From Leptolyngbyaceae cyanobacterium HOT.MB2.61 (GTDB taxonomy: Bacteria > Cyanobacteriota > Cyanobacteriia > Leptolyngbyales > Leptolyngbyaceae), in contig JAIMBL010000009.1 of assembly GCA_023511615.1 (NCBI GenBank), positions 1 to 48,926 of the forward strand: a stretch of 48,926 bases of DNA. Direction: 5' to 3'. Under the pieces are notes generated by a model, which was given only the letters and a program-made list of their open reading frames with translations, had not been told where the DNA came from and made no database searches. How positions within the stretch are numbered: the stretch's first letter is position 1; each line of letters starts with the position of its first letter. The translations under genes and the position numbers were made by a program. Below are positions 1 to 6,453 of the stretch, in pieces.

Positions 1-171
1 GTTCACAAATAGGTTATGAACAAGGGGGTGTGGGGGCTTCCCCCCAAGCAGGGGTGGAACTCCTGCACCCCTTTCAAACTCAAGAAAGGATGGCTGTAGC
101 CATAGAGACGGGTGGGGGATAAGGTGACGGGCGACAGTCACCTATCGTTCTGCTCATTCACCCTTTCTCTC
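1..171. repeat. GC-rich noncoding repeat copy downstream of the caspase gene
   Basis: This stretch carries no gene I can support. It contains GTGGGGGCTT (30-39) followed by GGGTGGAACTCCTGCACCCC (52-71), whose ends GGGGTG and CACCCC can pair. A near-identical block occurs at 44289-44332 (GTGGGGGCTTT, then GGGTGGAACCCCTGCACCCC). This points to a dispersed palindromic repeat of the kind common in filamentous cyanobacteria. It sits just beyond the stop of the minus-strand gene, so it may form part of that transcript's 3' end. Confidence 0.5.
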
Positions 172-2376
172 TCAAACCACCTCAAATGTAATCGATAGGG
201 CCGCTAGTTGAGTGGTGTCCACACTTCGTACACCTTTACCCGGAGAAGAGTTCCTGCCACTGCTGCGTGTACCTGCATCCAGGTCATCCAGCATACTACC
301 AATGACTTCTGTTGGGTCGCTGAGGGCAACGGGTCCTCTCGATTGCCCACTCCGTGATGCTACTCCTTGCAGGGCTTTCAACGCATTACCCAGTGGTGTG
401 CTGCTGGCAATAATCAGCACTTCCGTTGTGCCCCTGGGTTCCTGGGTGACTAGCTGAAAGCGATCCTTTTCTGGTTCTGGAATGCGAAGCGTTTGTCCAG
501 CAGCGACTTTCATCACTTCAGAGGTTGCTGTCCACTGGTTGGGAAAGATGACTGCCATCTCCCCAGTGGAGTCAATTACCAGCACATTCACGTAAAGATC
601 GCGCGGTTCGTTATTGGTGATGCGAAATTGAATTGCCGTTTCGAGGGGCAACCGTTTGGGGTCGCTGACGGGTCGAGGGTTGGCGGCGATCGCCTGCCCC
701 CTTCCCCGCACCGCAAACGTACTGGCAATAAGTTGAGTGTCCCTGCCTGCTGGTGTCATTGAAACAGCCACATTCAATCGTGAAGAGTTGGTATTGAGTG
801 TTAGCCTGACAATTCGGGCAGCCAGGAGAGACTTCAGTTTAGCTTGCAAGCGAATCACAGCATCAGTCGCCGATTCTCCAGCAGCACCAAAGGAACCGGG
901 AACGATATCCAGACCAGGGGAAAACAAACCAACGCTATCCACAGGCGGTAAATTCTGGATTCCAGCTTTTTGCAAAAGTGTTTGGTAGCGATCGCCCATT
1001 CGCCCCAGAATGTAATGGACCTCCCCTTCTTGAAGTGGCAGAGGTTTTATTCGCTTCATGGCTTCTAATGCCTGTTTTGCCTGAACGGCTGCCGTACCCA
1101 GGGAAGGATCCAGTCCAATTTTGAGGGGCAAATCGGTAGGAATACCCCGCACCTTTTCCTGCAACAAGACACCTGGTTTTGCGGCTTTCAACAGTTTTCC
1201 CCATCCAACCAAACCACTGCGGGATTCCAGCTTGACCTGCCCCTGTTCGCCGCCTTTACTGTCTATTGCTGTAAGGATGGCATTCTGGTCAAATGCAGCC
1301 AGACTTTGCGGATCGAGTCCCCCCAACCAGAGTTCGGCCTGATCGCCTTCTACTTTCATGATCACCGCCTCTGCCGGAGCGGTTTGCTTTGTTGTGAAGT
1401 AAATTAACTGTTTCTCGTAACCACTCCCCGGTTTAACCTCAAATACGGGCTCCTGGTTGCTGAAAGAGACCTTGTTGGTGCTGCGGGCAACTCTGGGAAT
1501 GGCACTGCTGACCACCGATGTTCCCGGCTCTTGCCAGAGATATTGGGTCATTAAATAGGTGAAAGCTCCGGCATAGAAATCGCTAAAAGGAGCATCGGCT
1601 GCTAACTGATCTCGTTTGGCAGAGGCAATCACCACGCCCTTAGCCACCCCTGACCGTCGCTGCTGGATAAATTCAGCGGGCGATAGGTTCAGTCGCGACA
1701 ACCACTGTTTCTGGTATTCAAACTCTGCCGGGTCAGCCTGGAGAATTGCCCCGCCAGTGCGCGATCGCACCCGCAAGTTACCCCGCATTCCTCCACCGGA
1801 GTGGCAACTATCCAGCACAACCGTCACACTTTCAGTTGGCAAAGCACTCATCAACAGAAACAACGTGTGCCCCATAATGTCTTTGACCGTGCCGCCTTGT
1901 TCAGGAAAACCTGGTGGCAGAACTCCATCCACTGGAACAAAGGTGCTGTTTAAACCATCTAGTTCGTCCCGCTCTGGATCCATCACCTGAGAGCCATGTC
2001 CAGAATAGTGGAACACCACCACATCCCCCGGTTTTGCCTGTTTAATCAAGTGTTCTTCAAAGGCCATCAGAATCCCCTGGCGGGTTGCCTGGGTATCGGT
2101 CAGCGTCAAAATATCCCTGGCGTTAAAGCCAAACCGATGGATGAGTAATTGCCGCTGGAGATCTACATCCGTGATACATCCCTGAAGTGGGGTGAACTGG
2201 CTGCCTTCAGGATAGGCATTAATGCCCACTAATAGAGCCAGTTTGCGAGGTGTTCCCTGGGCCAGTACCTTTGCATAGCGAAGACTCTGCTGGTAAACAT
2301 CCCACTGGCTTAAACCCAGTGTTGCCAGCATTGAACCTGCAAATTGTAAAAAGTGGCGACGGTGAAACGACGGCAT
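172..2376 (-). CDS. Caspase-family (orthocaspase/metacaspase) protein with Tat-type signal
   Basis: Predicted secreted or periplasmic cysteine peptidase of family C14, 734 aa. The N-terminus has a twin-arginine-like motif (RRHFLQ, residues 6-11) followed by a hydrophobic stretch. The p20-like domain begins at KLALLVGINAY (about residue 45). The catalytic dyad is visible: His127 in YSGHGSQ and Cys191 in LDSCHSGGG. The middle region is unassigned. The C-terminal part (about residues 590-670, with NVLVIDSTGEMAVIFPNQ) resembles the DUF4384 domain often fused to bacterial caspase-like proteins. These enzymes normally cleave after Arg or Lys and are linked to stress or programmed cell death; the target here is unknown. 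It is transcribed divergently from psbV across a 429-base spacer. Fold and dyad are certain; the biological role is not. Confidence 0.87.
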   Translation of the reverse strand: MPSFHRRHFLQFAGSMLATLGLSQWDVYQQSLRYAKVLAQGTPRKLALLVGINAYPEGSQFTPLQGCITDVDLQRQLLIHRFGFNARDILTLTDTQATRQGILMAFEEHLIKQAKPGDVVVFHYSGHGSQVMDPERDELDGLNSTFVPVDGVLPPGFPEQGGTVKDIMGHTLFLLMSALPTESVTVVLDSCHSGGGMRGNLRVRSRTGGAILQADPAEFEYQKQWLSRLNLSPAEFIQQRRSGVAKGVVIASAKRDQLAADAPFSDFYAGAFTYLMTQYLWQEPGTSVVSSAIPRVARSTNKVSFSNQEPVFEVKPGSGYEKQLIYFTTKQTAPAEAVIMKVEGDQAELWLGGLDPQSLAAFDQNAILTAIDSKGGEQGQVKLESRSGLVGWGKLLKAAKPGVLLQEKVRGIPTDLPLKIGLDPSLGTAAVQAKQALEAMKRIKPLPLQEGEVHYILGRMGDRYQTLLQKAGIQNLPPVDSVGLFSPGLDIVPGSFGAAGESATDAVIRLQAKLKSLLAARIVRLTLNTNSSRLNVAVSMTPAGRDTQLIASTFAVRGRGQAIAANPRPVSDPKRLPLETAIQFRITNNEPRDLYVNVLVIDSTGEMAVIFPNQWTATSEVMKVAAGQTLRIPEPEKDRFQLVTQEPRGTTEVLIIASSTPLGNALKALQGVASRSGQSRGPVALSDPTEVIGSMLDDLDAGTRSSGRNSSPGKGVRSVDTTQLAALSITFEVV

Positions 2377-2805
2377 ATAGCGATCCTGTTTGGATTGTGA
2401 AAAGGCTTTCCCATCAGGGAAGGACTTTCAAACTTCCATGGTTCACCTTCAGTCATAACTCAATCCCGCTCTAATGACGATACAGCGAGTTTCAAATGCA
2501 TAAGCTCTAACCCCTGGTCCCTAACCCCTACGCCCTTAAAGAGTGTGGCTAATTCAACTGGAAAAAAACTGTAAGTTACTCAAAACCCCATCCATCAGCA
2601 CCCTCCAACGATTTCCCTAAGAGGTCTGGTATTGGGCTTGGGAAAGGGTACGCTCAGTGGCATGATATTGATATTGACAGGACTCAATCTCACCAGGTGA
2701 ATTTCACAATAGGGTCTTTCAGATCCGTCATATACCAGGTTCAGCAGATTGAGTCCGCCATCATCATTGATACCCAGATACCCTGAGCCACACTTAAGGA
2801 GAACC
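2377..2805. other. Divergent intergenic region between the caspase gene and psbV
   Basis: About 430 bases without a gene, presumably holding both divergent promoters. Immediately upstream of the caspase start lies TATAGCGATCCTGTTTGGAT (2376-2395), which continues GTGAAAAGG. It closely matches the left end of the MITE-like element at 14278, and is followed by a small hairpin (CTTTCCC, ATCA, GGGAAGG). Further on are CCCTAACCCC-type short repeats (about 2510-2535). No convincing -10/-35 pair could be assigned by eye. Confidence 0.5.
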
Positions 2806-3297
2806 ATGCTTAAAAGATACATTTGGCTTGCTCTAGCCACTGTATTTTTCGCTTTTCATATGTTTGTGGGCAGCGTCGCGGCAGCTGAACTAGATGCCAC
2901 CACCCGGACGGTTCCACTCAATGACAAAGGTGACACAGTTGTTTTGAGCCTGAAGCAAGTTAAGGAAGGGAAACGATTATTTCAATACGCCTGTGCTCAG
3001 TGCCATGCCAGTGGAAGCACGAAAACTGACCCTAACATTGGGCTTGATCCCGAATCCCTGGCGCTGGCAACCCCACCTCGTAATAACATTGAAGCGCTGG
3101 TGGATTTTATGGAAAATCCAACCAGTTACGATGGGATTGATTCGATCGCCGAAGTCCACCCCAGCCTGAAGAGTAAGGACACATTCCCCGAAATGCGCAA
3201 CCTGACCAGAGAAGATCTGGTAGCGATCGCAGGCCATATCCTGCTTCAGCCCAAGGTTGTTGGTGAAAAGTGGGGTGGTGGCAAAGTCTACTACTAA
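2806..3297 (+). CDS. psbV: Photosystem II cytochrome c-550 (PsbV)
   Basis: Extrinsic lumenal monoheme cytochrome that stabilises the Mn4CaO5 cluster and its Ca/Cl requirement in photosystem II. I chose the ATG at 2806 because AAGGAG lies at 2796-2801; the upstream in-frame start at 2749 would add 19 residues that do not look like signal peptide. The precursor is 163 aa, with a 26-residue signal ending VGSVAA before AELD, giving the family-typical 137-aa mature protein. Heme attachment is CAQCH (Cys63, Cys66, His67). His118, mature His92, is the expected second axial ligand. First gene of a psbV-psbV2-petE-petJ cluster. A strong hairpin follows at 3336-3387. Confidence 0.97.
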   Translation: MLKRYIWLALATVFFAFHMFVGSVAAAELDATTRTVPLNDKGDTVVLSLKQVKEGKRLFQYACAQCHASGSTKTDPNIGLDPESLALATPPRNNIEALVDFMENPTSYDGIDSIAEVHPSLKSKDTFPEMRNLTREDLVAIAGHILLQPKVVGEKWGGGKVYY

Positions 3298-3335
3298 GCA
3301 ATCTAAAAAATACCTCCAAACGGTTGACATTGACT

Positions 3336-3387
3336 TTAGACTCTGGATTGATCGTTGGGCTTTTACTTTGCCCACTCCGGAGTCTAA
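3336..3387 (+). terminator. Long hairpin after psbV
   Basis: TTAGACTCTGG (3336-3346) pairs over 11 positions, one of them G.U, with CCGGAGTCTAA (3377-3387). An inner GGGC/GCCC stem (3357-3360 with 3370-3373) caps it. No clear T-tract follows, so it could be a terminator, an RNA-processing or stability element, or an attenuator that lowers psbV2 expression relative to psbV. Confidence 0.65.
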
Positions 3388-3415
3388 GGTCTTCTTTGAT
3401 TAAATGCGTTTCTTG

Positions 3416-3456
3416 AAATCCCATCCTTCACAATCAAAATCCCATCCTTCACAATC
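3416..3456 (+). repeat. Tandem 20-base repeat immediately upstream of psbV2
   Basis: AAATCCCATCCTTCACAATC occurs at 3416-3435 and again, identically, at 3437-3456, a period of 21. The second copy ends two bases before the psbV2 ATG and fills the position where a Shine-Dalgarno sequence should be. It reads as a recent slippage or duplication event. Confidence 0.85.
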
Positions 3457-3458
3457 TA

Positions 3459-3962
3459 ATGAATAAACTTTCCCTCTGGTTTCGTCTACTACTTGCCGTT
3501 TGTGTTTTCTGGGGGCAAATTGCGATTGCCAGCGATCCAGCATGGGCGGCGATCGACCCCTACGTTACCCGCTACCTGAAAGTTACCGATCCGATTCCTC
3601 TAGAAGTGAATGAACAGCAACAAACCCGGCTGTTCTCCGCAGAAGAGCTATCCGAAGGCAAACGATTGTTTCTACGCAACTGCATAAACTGTCATGTGGG
3701 TGGAACAACCATCCCAAATCCAATCGTGTCTCTTTCTCTGGATGCTTTGCATGGAGCCACCCCACGACGGGACACCATTAATGGATTGGTGACTTATTTG
3801 CGACGGCCCATGACTTACGACGGCAGTGAAGAAACCATCTGGTGTCGCAAAGTGCCAGAAAGCTGGCTTTCCCAGGAACAAATCGAAAACCTGGCCGGGT
3901 TTATCCTGCGAGCCGCACAGGTGGCTCCCGGTTGGGCCACAGAAACCATTCAGGGTGAGTAA
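3459..3962 (+). CDS. psbV2: Cytochrome c-550-like protein PsbV2
   Basis: Paralogue of PsbV encoded directly after it, 167 aa. A signal peptide ends near DPAWA (residue 30). The heme motif is CINCH (Cys75, Cys78, His79), and the flanking segments match PsbV in order: LSEGKRLF, GATPRRDTINGLV and MTYDGSEE. Where PsbV has its second axial His (IAEVHPS), this protein has a Cys (TIWCRKVP, Cys129). That agrees with the His/Cys heme coordination reported for Thermosynechococcus PsbV2. Its function is not settled; it can be regarded as a low-potential lumenal cytochrome of uncertain partner. No Shine-Dalgarno is visible because a tandem repeat occupies the leader. A classical terminator follows at 3966-3990. 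Confidence 0.93.
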   Translation: MNKLSLWFRLLLAVCVFWGQIAIASDPAWAAIDPYVTRYLKVTDPIPLEVNEQQQTRLFSAEELSEGKRLFLRNCINCHVGGTTIPNPIVSLSLDALHGATPRRDTINGLVTYLRRPMTYDGSEETIWCRKVPESWLSQEQIENLAGFILRAAQVAPGWATETIQGE

Positions 3963-3965
3963 GAG

Positions 3966-3990
3966 AATCTTCGACAAGCTGTCGAAGATT
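3966..3990 (+). terminator. Rho-independent terminator after psbV2
   Basis: AATCTTCGACA (3966-3976), loop AGC and TGTCGAAGATT (3980-3990) make an 11-bp perfect stem followed by TGTTCT. It separates the psbV-psbV2 unit from petE. Confidence 0.85.
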
Positions 3991-4038
3991 TGTTCTAAAA
4001 TCTTGAGGTGTATGTAAGCATAAACCTTGAAGGAAACC

Positions 4039-4455
4039 ATGAAACTGTTCAATTCCGCTGCGAGAAGCATTTGCCTCACCCTGGTTGCTGCGCTATTAGT
4101 AATCAGTAACTTTTTCCTGTCTGCTTCGCCTGCTGTGGCAGCATCCTACACCGTCAAAATGGGTGGCGATAATGGCATGCTTGTATTCCAACCGGACAAG
4201 TTGAATGTCAAGCCTGGTGATACGGTGCAGTTTGTTGTTAACAAAGTTCCTCCCCACAACGTCATTTTTGATGACACTGCCATTCCCGGTAAGAATAAGG
4301 CCCTGGCAAAATCCCTCTCTCATCAGAACATGGAGATGACCCCCGGCTCAGGATTTGAGGTAACCATTCCCAAGGATGCTCCTGCTGGCGAGTACACGTA
4401 CTTTTGCGCGCCTCACCGGAGTGCTGGAATGGTGGGTAAGCTGATTGTTGGCTAA
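4039..4455 (+). CDS. petE: Plastocyanin
   Basis: Blue-copper electron carrier between cytochrome b6f and photosystem I in the thylakoid lumen. The ATG at 4039 is preceded by AAGGAA (4030-4035), giving 138 aa; the in-frame TTG at 4027 is unlikely. The signal peptide (residues 1 to about 36) ends PAVAAS before YTVKMG. The four copper ligands are visible: His73 (PPHNVIF), Cys123 and His126 (YFCAPH), and Met131 (SAGMVG). It lies between psbV2 and petJ, so the copper carrier and its heme substitute are adjacent. Terminators on both sides suggest petE is transcribed separately from psbV2, which would allow copper-dependent control. That control is known for the family but no operator was seen here. 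Confidence 0.97.
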   Translation: MKLFNSAARSICLTLVAALLVISNFFLSASPAVAASYTVKMGGDNGMLVFQPDKLNVKPGDTVQFVVNKVPPHNVIFDDTAIPGKNKALAKSLSHQNMEMTPGSGFEVTIPKDAPAGEYTYFCAPHRSAGMVGKLIVG

Positions 4456-4599
4456 CTTTCCTGAGTGGTCGATTGGCAGGTTCTCCTCTCCTGACAGGGG
4501 TGATCCATACTTGTTGGAGAGCCTATGATGGAGAGCCTATTATCCAGATGTCTGCATGATTTCATGCCTATGCTTTACCTTAGACGGGGGAGAACCTAT

Positions 4600-4932
4600 T
4601 TGAAAACGTTTTATGCGCTGGTTGGGCTGACGATCGCACTGGTTGTTATTTTTATTACTCAGCCAGTCAGGGCGGCAGATTTGAATAATGGTGCAAAGAT
4701 TTTTAATGCTAATTGTTCAGCCTGCCACGTTGGCGGTAACAACGTAATTATCGCCAACAAAACTCTTAAGAAAGAAGCCCTGGAGAAATACGGAATGGAC
4801 TCTCTAGAGGCAATCAAAACCCAGGTAGCCAAAGGCAAAAATGCGATGCCTGCCTTCGGTAGTCGATTGAGTCCAGAGCAAATTGAAGATGTAGCAACCT
4901 ATGTCTTAGAGCAATCGAAAAAAGGCTGGTAA
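4600..4932 (+). CDS. petJ: Cytochrome c6
   Basis: Lumenal class I cytochrome that replaces plastocyanin under copper limitation. The reading frame is open from an ATG at 4525, but I prefer the TTG at 4600. It is preceded by GGGGGAGA at the right spacing and gives a normal 25-residue signal peptide ending QPVRA, then mature [10 protein letters not shown] of 85 aa, the usual size. Starting at 4525 or 4528 would put 25 charged residues before the signal. Heme motif is CSACH (Cys39, Cys42, His43); Met83 in NAMPAFG is the axial methionine. A duplicated GGAGAGCCTAT (4516-4526 and 4530-4540) sits in the leader. A strong terminator follows. Product certain, start less so. Confidence 0.95.
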   Translation: MKTFYALVGLTIALVVIFITQPVRAADLNNGAKIFNANCSACHVGGNNVIIANKTLKKEALEKYGMDSLEAIKTQVAKGKNAMPAFGSRLSPEQIEDVATYVLEQSKKGW

Positions 4933-4976
4933 GGTTGTCAGATTTCTTGCTTCGCCTAACCTATTGTTTCCCCCGA

Positions 4977-5000
4977 CCCCCCTTGAGCCTTCAAGGGGGG
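4977..5000 (+). terminator. Rho-independent terminator after petJ
   Basis: CCCCCCTTGA (4977-4986), loop GCCT and TCAAGGGGGG (4991-5000) form a 10-bp GC-rich stem, followed by ATGTTTTG. Confidence 0.85.
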
Positions 5001-5093
5001 ATGTTTTGCGTCAAAATACAATCTCTCTATTGAGACTACTGCTATAGTGCTAATCCTTCATGGTATGGTTCTCTCCCCAAAAAGTTGCAGGCA

Positions 5094-5196
5094 ATACCAA
5101 TCAAAGATGAGCATGAGCGTTATTCAATTGCTGAAAGCTTTGCCCCACAGGCTTTTAGCGGAGAATGTAGCCTCACGCTTCATAATCGATTGGTAT
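5094..5196. mobile_element. MITE-like palindromic element
   Basis: A 103-base noncoding segment bounded by perfect 9-base inverted ends ATACCAATC (5094-5102) and GATTGGTAT (5188-5196). Partial complementarity continues inwards (AAAGATGAGCATGAGCG against CCTCACGCTTCATAATC). An inner palindrome pairs GCTGAAAGCTTTG with CACAGGCTTTTAGC. The whole element could fold into one long hairpin. No coding capacity. The form fits a non-autonomous miniature transposon. The rest of the 4933-5349 spacer shows nothing else I recognise. Confidence 0.6.
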
Positions 5197-5349
5197 AAGC
5201 GTCGCCTATCCTGAAACTAAGTCAATGTTCGTCAATGTTCCACAGATTTTGTTTGAGATGCAAGAATAGCCCAAGGTACTCTTTTTTACTGGCAAGCTCG
5301 AAGAACCCGGTTTATAGCCCAACATTTAACAACTGCGAGGAAAAAGGTT

Positions 5350-6048
5350 GTGGTTCCCATTCGTGATAACAATCCAACCCGGATTACCCCATTTGTGACC
5401 TATGGGCTGATCGTTATTAACGTCGGAGTTTTTATTTACCAGTTAACCCTCACACCGCAAGAATTGAAACAGTTTTTCATGACGTGGGCTCTAGTTCCCT
5501 TGGCATTTACGGAAAGTCTTACTGGGCAATTAACCTATCAGCCAACTGTTGCACCGTGGATGACGTTGTTTACTTCACAGTTTTTACACGGTGGCTTCTT
5601 GCATATCATTGGAAACATGCTGTTTCTGTCAATCTTCGGCAACAACATTGAAGATAAATTGGGTCACTTCCGGTATCTCTTTTTCTACCTCGCCTGTGGC
5701 GCACTTGCTGCCCTGACTCAATGGTTTTTCTCAGCCTATTCAACCATCCCCTCGCTAGGGGCAAGTGGGGCGATCGCAGGTGTTATGGGTGCCTACATCC
5801 TCCGCTTTCCCGGAGCAAAAATTCTTACCCTACTTCCCCTGGGGTTTATTATCATCCCCATTCACATTCCAGCCTTTGTTTTTCTTGGCCTTTGGTTTGT
5901 GCAACAAGCGTTCTACGGCGTCGCCAGCCTTGATGCCCAAATAAATATGGAAGAAGGAGGCATTGCTTACTGGGCCCATGCTGGTGGATTCGTCTTCGGC
6001 GCGATTCTAGGACCGATGCTTGGGTTATTTTCCTCAGATCGGCGATAA
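5350..6048 (+). CDS. Rhomboid-family intramembrane serine protease
   Basis: Polytopic membrane protease that cleaves substrate transmembrane helices, 232 aa with about six hydrophobic segments. The catalytic dyad is present: Ser139 in SLGASGAIAG and His210 in YWAHAGGF. The HGGFLHIIGNMLFL segment of helix 2 (residues 80-93) supplies the conserved His and Asn. Start is a GTG at 5350 behind GAGGAAAAAGG; MVPIRDNNPTRITPF is the usual cyanobacterial N-terminus, starting right at the first helix. It stands alone between a MITE-like element and a small conserved gene 40 bases downstream. Substrate unknown. Confidence 0.93.
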   Translation: MVPIRDNNPTRITPFVTYGLIVINVGVFIYQLTLTPQELKQFFMTWALVPLAFTESLTGQLTYQPTVAPWMTLFTSQFLHGGFLHIIGNMLFLSIFGNNIEDKLGHFRYLFFYLACGALAALTQWFFSAYSTIPSLGASGAIAGVMGAYILRFPGAKILTLLPLGFIIIPIHIPAFVFLGLWFVQQAFYGVASLDAQINMEEGGIAYWAHAGGFVFGAILGPMLGLFSSDRR

Positions 6049-6088
6049 AGGCGACAGGCAACAGGAGTGAATATTAGGAGTATTCATC

Positions 6089-6349
6089 ATGCCTCGATTT
6101 AACCCTTACACCCTGCAAATGCAAATTACTCGGATGTTTGAGCAGGGGCAATCACTCTTCGCCACAATGAAGGTGCAGGAATGGTTGAAAGAGCGCAACG
6201 AAGACCCAAACGCCTATGATATTTTCTTCCACCAAAGACCAGCCCCACCGGAATCGGGCCAGGTGATGGTGGTGGAAATTGAACTACGCCGTAAAGATGG
6301 ACAGCCCATTGACCCCTGGTTGCAGGAACAGGTTAATGAACATGCTTAG
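6089..6349 (+). CDS. Small conserved hypothetical protein (86 aa)
   Basis: I do not recognise a named family. The ATG at 6089 has AGGAG upstream at ideal spacing, and the reading frame runs 40 bases behind the rhomboid gene, so the two may be cotranscribed. The protein is soluble and has no signal peptide or cysteine. The N-terminal half looks helical (residues 8-36, including MQITRMFEQGQSLFATMKV). The C-terminal part has a beta-like segment (QVMVVEIELRR) and ends in an acidic helix. Translation signals and composition make it a real gene; function unknown. Confidence 0.75.
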   Translation: MPRFNPYTLQMQITRMFEQGQSLFATMKVQEWLKERNEDPNAYDIFFHQRPAPPESGQVMVVEIELRRKDGQPIDPWLQEQVNEHA

Positions 6350-6416
6350 CTGGAAAACCAGGCAGTTAGGGGGAAGGGGCCAGGGGAGAGGGATTGGAGT
6401 TGGGGGAATGAAAGGT

Positions 6417-6437
6417 AGAGGGGTGAGCCACCCCTCT
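6417..6437. terminator. Bidirectional hairpin between convergent genes
   Basis: AGAGGGGTG (6417-6425), loop AGC and CACCCCTCT (6429-6437) make a perfect 9-bp stem in the 104-base gap between the 6089 gene and the minus-strand gene ending at 6454. It is well placed to terminate both. Confidence 0.7.
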
Positions 6438-6453
6438 GTTCCCTATTCTTCTA

